Origin: Chloroflexi bacterium RBG_16_64_43
GTDB lineage: Bacteria; Chloroflexota; Anaerolineae; Anaerolineales; RBG-16-64-43
DNA length: 14,361 nt
Direction of reading: 5' to 3'
Assembly (NCBI GenBank): GCA_001796965.1
Contig: MGOA01000017.1
Location: forward strand, 1 to 14,361
Of the stretch, positions 8,157 through 14,361 are shown in pieces (positions within the stretch are counted from its first letter, which is position 1; every line of letters begins with the position of its first letter). The translations under genes and the position numbers were made by a program. The notes beneath the pieces are model-generated. The model saw nothing but the letters and a program-made list of their open reading frames with translations. It did no database searches and was not told the origin of the DNA.

Positions 8157-10136
8157 ATGACCGCCGTCGATGACATTAAGGCACGCCTCGACATCGTCGA
8201 GCTGGTGGGCGAGAGCGTCCGACTGCGGCGCACTGGCAAGAACTACATCGGCTTCTGCCCCTTCCACCCCAACGTTCACACTCCGGCCTTTGTGGTCTTC
8301 CCCGACAGCGGCACCTGGCGCTGCTTCGGCGCGTGCAACGAAGGCGGCGACCTCTTCAAGTTCGTCATGAAGAAAGAAGGCTGGGATTTTCCCGAGGCGC
8401 TGCGGCAGCTTGCGGCGCGCGCCGGCATCGAACTTCATCCGCGATCGCCCGATGAGCAGCGGGCCGAGGAAGCGTACGAGCATCTTCGCGGCCTCTTGGA
8501 ACTGGCCGCCACCTACTATCGCAATTACCTGCTCACCTCCACCGCCGGCGCCACGGTGAGGGATTACCTGCACGGGCGCGGCCTCGCGGACGAGACCTTG
8601 GAGGCCTTTCAGGTCGGGTTGGCTCCGGCCGGGCGCGAACATGCTCTGTCCTATTTTCGCGGCAAGGGCTACACCGACGACGATCTGCAGCAAGCCGGGC
8701 TGGTGGTCACGCCCGAGGGCGGCGGGCTGCGCGACCGCTTCCACAACCGTATCACCATCCCCATCCGTGACAACCGCGCGCGGATGTGCGGCTTCGGCGC
8801 ACGTATCGTCGACCCCAACGATGTCCCCAAGTTTCTCAACTCGCCCCAGTCACCGATCTTCGATAAAGGTCACCTGCTATACGGGCTGGACCGCGCCGCG
8901 CGTGCCATCCGCGCCCAAGAGGAAGCCGTCATCGTCGAGGGCTATCTGGACGTGATGACGGCGCATCAGGCCGGCTTCCTCAACGTGGTCTCGCCGATGG
9001 GCACGGCCCTCACCGAAGCCCAGCTGCGCATGCTCAAGCGCCATGCGCGCCGCATTGTCCTGGCGCTGGACGCTGATTCGGCTGGCGACGCGGCCGCTCT
9101 GCGCGGGCTGGACCTGGCGCGGGAGACGCTTGAACGCGAAGGCGAGCCCGTTTTCGATGCGCGCGGACTGGTCCGTTTCGAGGGAAGGCTGCAAGCCGAC
9201 CTGCGCGTGGCGACCTTGCCCGCCGGGCTCGATCCGGACGAACTCATCCTGCAAGACCGTGAGGCTTGGCGCCAGCGCATTGCCGAGGCGCGGCCGGTTG
9301 TGGAGCACGTGTTGGGAGTCATCACCCAGGGCAGAAACCTGAACGAGGCCAAGGTGAAGGCCGAGGTTGCGGCGCGCATCTTGCCGCTCATTGAGGATGT
9401 CGCCGACCCGGTGGAGCGAGATGCCTATCGCCAGCAGTTGGCCCGATTGCTGCGGGTGGAACTCGGGTCGCTGCAAGCTACGCCCGGGCGGCGCCCGGCT
9501 CGCCGCAGTACGATGCGCAGTGGCCGAACGGAGGCGCCCGCGTCGAGCGTCGCACCGGCCGTGGGGATGGCGGCCAAGGCTTCCAGCCGTGAGGCCTTCT
9601 GCCTGGGAGCGCTTGTGCATCAGCCCCTGCTGCTCTTCCGCGCCAATCGCATCTTCGGCGAACTGGGGTTGGCGCGGCCCGGCCCAGAGGATTTCACCAC
9701 CGCTGAGAGCCAATGGCTCCTGGAGATCATCCAGCGTTCACTCTCTCAGGAGGAAACCGACCCGGCCATCTTCATCGAAACCCATGGCGTGCAAGATGCG
9801 CCTGAGGCGCTAGCCGCGGCCCGCGCGAGCCTCGAGCGCTTCCAGGCCGGGGAAGAGGCCGATGCGGATGATGTGCTGGGAGGTCTCCTGCGCCTGCGGC
9901 GGCAGGCGCTGGAGCGCAAGCTGGGCGAGCTGCGTTTCTACATCCTCGAGAAGGAAGCCCAGCCGCAAGAGAACGAGGTGCCGTCGGCCGCAGCCGAACC
10001 GGGCGAGGCGCCGCTGGAACGCATGAATGCAATCAGCGAAAACATCCTGCGTATCGATGTCGCCCTGGCGCGCGGCCTGCCCGCCCTACCCATGGCGCGG
10101 CCCGCCTCTCGTGAAGGCGGGCTGGAGGCATTTTGA
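8157..10136 (+). CDS. dnaG: DnaG, DNA primase
   Basis: The 659-residue primase makes RNA primers for replication. An N-terminal zinc domain carries C34-x2-H37 and C56-x3-C60; the last pair, in CFGAC, has one residue more than the usual CxxC. The core follows with the RNA-polymerase motif FHNRITIPIRDNRARMCGFG (195-214) and KFLNSPQSPIF (225-235). The Toprim centre has Glu261 in VEGYLDVM and Asp305/Asp307 in ALDADSAG. A basic Ala/Pro/Ser/Arg linker (about 441-475) leads to a divergent helical C-terminal domain (about 476-595), presumably for the DnaB helicase. The last 60 residues are Ala/Pro/Glu-rich. The ATG at 8157 is preceded only by a weak AGAGAGAG ribosome site, and the conserved domain begins within ten residues. 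rpoD follows with no gap, so the pair forms an operon. Confidence 0.96.
   Translation: MTAVDDIKARLDIVELVGESVRLRRTGKNYIGFCPFHPNVHTPAFVVFPDSGTWRCFGACNEGGDLFKFVMKKEGWDFPEALRQLAARAGIELHPRSPDEQRAEEAYEHLRGLLELAATYYRNYLLTSTAGATVRDYLHGRGLADETLEAFQVGLAPAGREHALSYFRGKGYTDDDLQQAGLVVTPEGGGLRDRFHNRITIPIRDNRARMCGFGARIVDPNDVPKFLNSPQSPIFDKGHLLYGLDRAARAIRAQEEAVIVEGYLDVMTAHQAGFLNVVSPMGTALTEAQLRMLKRHARRIVLALDADSAGDAAALRGLDLARETLEREGEPVFDARGLVRFEGRLQADLRVATLPAGLDPDELILQDREAWRQRIAEARPVVEHVLGVITQGRNLNEAKVKAEVAARILPLIEDVADPVERDAYRQQLARLLRVELGSLQATPGRRPARRSTMRSGRTEAPASSVAPAVGMAAKASSREAFCLGALVHQPLLLFRANRIFGELGLARPGPEDFTTAESQWLLEIIQRSLSQEETDPAIFIETHGVQDAPEALAAARASLERFQAGEEADADDVLGGLLRLRRQALERKLGELRFYILEKEAQPQENEVPSAAAEPGEAPLERMNAISENILRIDVALARGLPALPMARPASREGGLEAF
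10101..10121 (+). repeat. small hairpin at the dnaG-rpoD junction
   Basis: CCCGCC (10101-10106) and GGCGGG (10116-10121) can pair around a nine-base loop in the last codons of dnaG. The arm ends three bases before the GGAGG (10124-10128) that serves rpoD. It might tune rpoD translation, or may be chance. Confidence 0.25.
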
Positions 10137-11786
<1,650 letters not shown>

Positions 11787-11816
11787 GCCGCGGGCCTCGT
11801 CGGCTGCGAATCATCG

Positions 11817-11840
11817 AGGGCTTCCCTGCTGGGAAGCCCT
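11817..11840 (+). terminator. hairpin terminator after rpoD
   Basis: AGGGCTTCCC (11817-11826), loop TGCT and GGGAAGCCCT (11831-11840) make a perfect 10-bp stem 31 bases after the rpoD stop. The following GTTGCATTGG is a poor T-run, so termination may be incomplete. Confidence 0.6.
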
Positions 11841-12050
11841 GTTGCATTGGATAGAACCCGCCGCTTCTGCGTGACCGTGTGAGAACCCGGCGCACGGTCG
11901 TGCATTACCTGCGCCACGCGCCGGTGAACAAATCATCCAGTGAAATGAACAGACGTCGGTCGGCGCCTGGGGACACGGGAATAGGTGGCGACCGGCTTTC
12001 TCCCCCACCCTCGTTCGGAGGGCAGGCCCCCGTCTCCTTTGTTACTCAAC

Positions 12051-12135
12051 CCCTTCCTTGCAGGGCAGGCTCTCCGGCGCACGCCGTACTTCCGAGAGGT
12101 GCCGCTAGGCGGAGAGCTTGCTCTGCAAAGGAGGG
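12051..12135. repeat. long imperfect inverted repeat (26-position arms)
   Basis: Arms 12051-12076 and 12110-12135 pair over 26 positions with one mismatch (12057/12129) and three G-T positions that would be G-U pairs in RNA. The core TTGCAG-GGCA-GGCTCTCCG pairs without interruption. The 33-base interior contains GAGAG (12094-12098), which can compete for the same CTCTC (12070-12074). No transposase or T-run is attached. It could be a small non-autonomous palindromic element or a structured RNA. Confidence 0.6.
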
Positions 12136-12180
12136 CGGGGCGTGAGGTGGGCGCGGCCACAGGACCACGTGAGAGGCCCA

Positions 12181-12204
12181 GGCGGCGAGGACACATTCGC
12201 CGCC
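12181..12204. repeat. 8-bp-stem hairpin in the convergent gap
   Basis: GGCGGCGA (12181-12188) and TCGCCGCC (12197-12204) pair perfectly around an eight-base loop. It has no clear T-run on either strand. It may back up termination of def or belong to the repeat-rich element next to it. Confidence 0.4.
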
Positions 12205-12225
12205 CTAGCGTTGCTATAGATGAAG

Positions 12226-12250
12226 GTCCCCGCCGCGAACGGGCGGGGAC
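12226..12250 (-). terminator. probable terminator after def
   Basis: GTCCCCGCC (12226-12234) and GGCGGGGAC (12242-12250) form a perfect 9-bp stem with a seven-base loop. It lies 27 bases beyond the def stop on the minus strand. The downstream minus-strand sequence CTTCATCTATAG is only mildly T-rich. Confidence 0.55.
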
Positions 12251-12277
12251 GAGGAACCGGACCGGATTGCCCTGGCT

Positions 12278-12811
12278 TCACACGTTATCGAGCGTCTCCT
12301 CTTTTTCGAGCGCCCACACCCGCTGCGCCCGGTCGGTGTACAGCACGCCGTCGAGATGGTCCACTTCGTGCTGGAAGATGCGCGCCAGCCAGCCGCGGGC
12401 GCGCAGGCGGATGGGCGAGCCGCGGCGGTTGAGACCTTTTACTGAGACCTCGGCGAAGCGCTCGACCTCGCCGGCGTAACCGGGCACCGAGAGGCAGCCT
12501 TCAGTGGCTGTCACCATTGCAACGCTTGGCCGCACAAGTTCGGGGTTGATCACGACGAACAGCTTGCGCGGCGCAGGCGGCTGATCGACTTCGGCCGGTT
12601 GCTCCTGTTCCTCGTTCTCGGCGTATTCGACCACAATCACGCGCTGGCTCACGCCCACCTGCGGCGCGGCCAAGCCGACCCCGGGCGCCTCGCGCATGGT
12701 CTCGATCATGTCGTCGATGAGCTTGTCGAGTGCCGGCGTCAGGTCGCCAACGCGGCGCGCCTTCTTGCGCAGGGCGGGGTGGGCCGCGGTGAGGATTTCG
12801 CGCACGGTCAT
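12278..12811 (-). CDS. def: peptide deformylase
   Basis: The 177-residue enzyme removes the formyl group from the N-terminal formyl-methionine of new proteins as they leave the ribosome. All three family motifs are intact: GVGLAAPQ (44-51), EGCLS (104-108) with metal ligand Cys106, and QHEVDH (147-152) with metal ligands His148 and His152 and catalytic Glu149. An acidic, Gln/Pro-rich insertion (about 64-83) between the first two motifs is longer than in E. coli Def. I chose the start at 12811 because MTVREIL is the normal N-terminus. A frame 22 codons longer would overlap the upstream gene. GGGAG lies about nine bases before the ATG, inside the end of that gene, whose stop is only two bases upstream. 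The two are almost certainly co-transcribed. fmt, its frequent partner, is not in view. Confidence 0.95.
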   Translation of the reverse strand: MTVREILTAAHPALRKKARRVGDLTPALDKLIDDMIETMREAPGVGLAAPQVGVSQRVIVVEYAENEEQEQPAEVDQPPAPRKLFVVINPELVRPSVAMVTATEGCLSVPGYAGEVERFAEVSVKGLNRRGSPIRLRARGWLARIFQHEVDHLDGVLYTDRAQRVWALEKEETLDNV

Positions 12812-12813
12812 AC

Positions 12814-14361
12814 CTATTCTCTCCCACCCCGGGGGTTCGGCTTCTTCTGCGTCACGTGATGATACGCATCCAGCCACTCGGCGATTTCTTCGCCGCGCGT
12901 CTGGCGGTCCTTCTGTTCGCGCCGTGCGCGATGCGTCTCCATGCGGCGGTAGATATCTTCTTGGACCCCGACCGGATCGTGCACGCGGTCGAAGACGAAC
13001 GAAACATTGCCCACGGTGACGACGACGTTGCCGAAGTTCATCAGGCGCGCCATCAAGCCGGGGCGGTCGTACTCCAGGCTGAGGATATTGCCGAGCGAGG
13101 CGGCGCGGCGGTCTTCGCGGCCGAGGGGCGTACGATGCAGGGCGATGATCTGATCGGGTGTGACCATATACAGATCATTGGCCCAGTCGATCACTTCGTA
13201 GGCGCCCCAGCCGAGGCCGGCCGCCAGAAGCGCGCCGGCGACCAGCCAGGGAATCCAACCCGCAAAGGGCAGCGAGCCGGAGGCCTGGAGCACGAGCAGC
13301 ACGCCGCCCATCACCAACACCGCGAGCGGCATGGCCAAATCGTTGACCAGGAAGTACGCGTCCTTGCGGTAGATAATGCGATCGCCTATCTCGACCCGCA
13401 TGCCCAAACCCTTTTGGCCGGATTTGCCACCCGCAGCAGCGTGTCCGGCGGCATCGCTTTCCGAAGGCGAGGGATCCAATCGCTGGCCGATGGCCGATTC
13501 GATCTCCGCCCGCTGCATTCGCTCCTGGCGTACACGCAATTGGTCGCCTAGCGCCTCGATCCACTGCGCGAGGCGGTAAGGCTCCGGCACGTCGGGCAGG
13601 ATCACGGGCCGGGTGAAGGTGCGTGCCACCACGCTTCCAAATCCCAGCCAGTGCTTGATGGCCGAGGAGTCGACCTCCACCGAGAGCAGCGTGCGCAATG
13701 GGGCCTCGGTGCGGTCTTCATATATGAGCGGCAGGCGCTCGATGACGATCAGCCGCTGATTCGTTGCCAGGAAGAGGTCGTTGAGCCAATCCCACACGGC
13801 CCAGCCGCCGCTGAGCAGGGCGACGCCCAGCCCGGCCAGTGGCAGCGGCAATATGGCCGAAGCATCTTGCCAAAGCAGCATCATCGCCAACGCGCTCAGG
13901 CTGAGTAGGGCGATCACCGAGGGCAGGATGAGCGAGAGGGCCAGCACGGTCTTCGACCGGCGGGTGACCAGGTGGATAGCTTCTTCGGCGCCACGCCATT
14001 CCCAATCCTGGCTGAGCGCCAGGCGGCGGCTGGCCAAGGCCAGCAGCACGCTGGGCCGCAAGTGCGCGGCACGCGTGAGCAGTGAAGCGGAATGAGCCGT
14101 GGGCAGACGTAGCAGCCTCACCGGCGATTCGGCAATTGCGGTGAAAGGCTCTGCCTGACGCACGAGCGCCGCCTCGCCCAAGTGGTCGCCCTCGCCGAGC
14201 AGCATGCTGCGGCGCGCTTTGCGCGGCGGCCCCATCACACGCACCGCACCGCTGGCGATCAGGCACAGGCCCACGCCTGGCTGGCCCGCCTCGAGAATGA
14301 CCTCGCCGCCCGCCACCTGTTCTTCGACGAAGAAGCGGCCCACCTCCGCGCGCTCCTGCGG
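12814..14361 (-). CDS. cyclic-nucleotide-binding-like domain fused to two TM-pair + bacterial PH modules, partial at the N-terminus
   Basis: The visible 515 codons stay open to the right edge, so the true start lies beyond it; the GTG at 14343 is not a convincing start because the frame continues upstream as PQERAE. Visible residues about 10-100 form a cNMP-binding-type beta roll, with GEGDHLGEAAL (56-66) as the phosphate-binding cassette. The Arg that normally holds the cyclic phosphate is replaced by Phe73 in EPFTAIAE. Two repeats of a membrane hairpin plus PH-like (YdbS/bPH2-type) domain follow: TM at about 138-164 and 169-192 with PH about 194-275, then TM at about 341-360 and 366-390 with PH about 394-475. 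Shared features include DWLNDLFLATNQR and DWANDLYMVTPDQ. A charged helical tail ends the protein. It is probably an inner-membrane protein with cytoplasmic sensor and PH domains; its role is unknown. It ends two bases before def. Confidence 0.78.
   Translation of the reverse strand, partial: PQERAEVGRFFVEEQVAGGEVILEAGQPGVGLCLIASGAVRVMGPPRKARRSMLLGEGDHLGEAALVRQAEPFTAIAESPVRLLRLPTAHSASLLTRAAHLRPSVLLALASRRLALSQDWEWRGAEEAIHLVTRRSKTVLALSLILPSVIALLSLSALAMMLLWQDASAILPLPLAGLGVALLSGGWAVWDWLNDLFLATNQRLIVIERLPLIYEDRTEAPLRTLLSVEVDSSAIKHWLGFGSVVARTFTRPVILPDVPEPYRLAQWIEALGDQLRVRQERMQRAEIESAIGQRLDPSPSESDAAGHAAAGGKSGQKGLGMRVEIGDRIIYRKDAYFLVNDLAMPLAVLVMGGVLLVLQASGSLPFAGWIPWLVAGALLAAGLGWGAYEVIDWANDLYMVTPDQIIALHRTPLGREDRRAASLGNILSLEYDRPGLMARLMNFGNVVVTVGNVSFVFDRVHDPVGVQEDIYRRMETHRARREQKDRQTRGEEIAEWLDAYHHVTQKKPNPRGGRE

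Larger units (their letters stand above)
11787..12277. other. 491-bp intergenic region between convergent genes, rich in inverted repeats, no gene
   Basis: It separates rpoD (plus) from def (minus), so no promoter is required here. The crossing frames (11879-12145 plus, 11933-12196 minus, 11985-12479 plus) have no recognisable domain. It holds the rpoD hairpin, a small CCCTC/GAGGG dyad (12008-12022), a long imperfect inverted repeat (12051-12135), and two more hairpins (12181-12204, 12226-12250) on the def side. The number of dyads in a convergent gap suggests a repetitive palindromic element, or a structured RNA, between ordinary terminators. Confidence 0.5.

Noticed and set aside
11879..12196. 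Small proteins in the rpoD-def gap
   Set aside because: Frames on both strands translate a palindromic region into Pro/Arg/Gly-rich sequence without domains, and the inverted-repeat structure explains the composition better.
11990..12210. Insertion sequence or CRISPR array in the convergent gap
   Set aside because: There is no transposase frame, no target-site duplication I can see, and no regularly spaced direct repeats, only inverted ones.
12812..12877. 22-codon longer start for def
   Set aside because: The extension overlaps the upstream gene, and MTVREIL at 12811 is the normal deformylase N-terminus with a usable ribosome site.

Overview
The window is GC-rich and gene-dense, and looks like a chromosomal stretch of a Chloroflexota bacterium, most likely class Anaerolineae. 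This placement is inferred, not proven. It rests on two tandem lipoproteins with a four-tryptophan FW (NBR1 central-type) domain behind an Ala/Ser/Thr/Pro linker, a primary sigma factor with a large non-conserved segment and an extra insertion before region 3.1, a primase whose zinc motif ends CxxxC, and a cyclic-nucleotide-like domain fused to repeated TM + bacterial PH modules. I see no phage, transposase, CRISPR array, tRNA or rRNA.

Layout. 1-623 (minus): N-terminal part of an HdrA-type iron-sulfur flavoprotein, cut by the window edge. 624-1231: a 608-bp gap with weak promoter-like sites and small dyads. 1232-1695 (plus): a PspC-domain membrane protein and a 73-aa membrane protein, ending at a strong, probably two-way hairpin terminator shared with the convergent GH13 alpha-glucosidase (1777-3390, minus). 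3391-3621: divergent intergenic region with a REP-like 30-bp palindrome, a clpC promoter and a perfect 10-bp stem-loop in the clpC leader. 3622-6126 (plus): clpC. 6178-6852 and 7303-7983 (plus): paralogous FW-domain lipoproteins separated by a clear Rho-independent terminator and a 386-bp spacer. 8157-11786 (plus): dnaG and rpoD, abutting as TGAATG. 11787-12277: spacer rich in inverted repeats. 12278-14361 (minus): peptide deformylase, preceded two bases upstream by a large membrane protein that runs off the right edge.

How the genes fit together. dnaG-rpoD is the classic macromolecular-synthesis pair (primase and housekeeping sigma factor) made from one transcript. ClpC is the AAA+ unfoldase of the ClpCP protease and carries its ClpP-docking loop. 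Deformylase matures new proteins. The FW lipoproteins should sit on the outer face of the membrane, and their ligand is unknown. The PspC pair and the cNMP-like/PH membrane protein are candidate envelope-associated proteins. No single new system spans the window. The parts most worth checking are the clpC leader hairpin, the long dyad at 12051-12135, the cNMP-like/TM/PH protein coupled to def, and the FW lipoprotein pair with its conserved cysteine pair.
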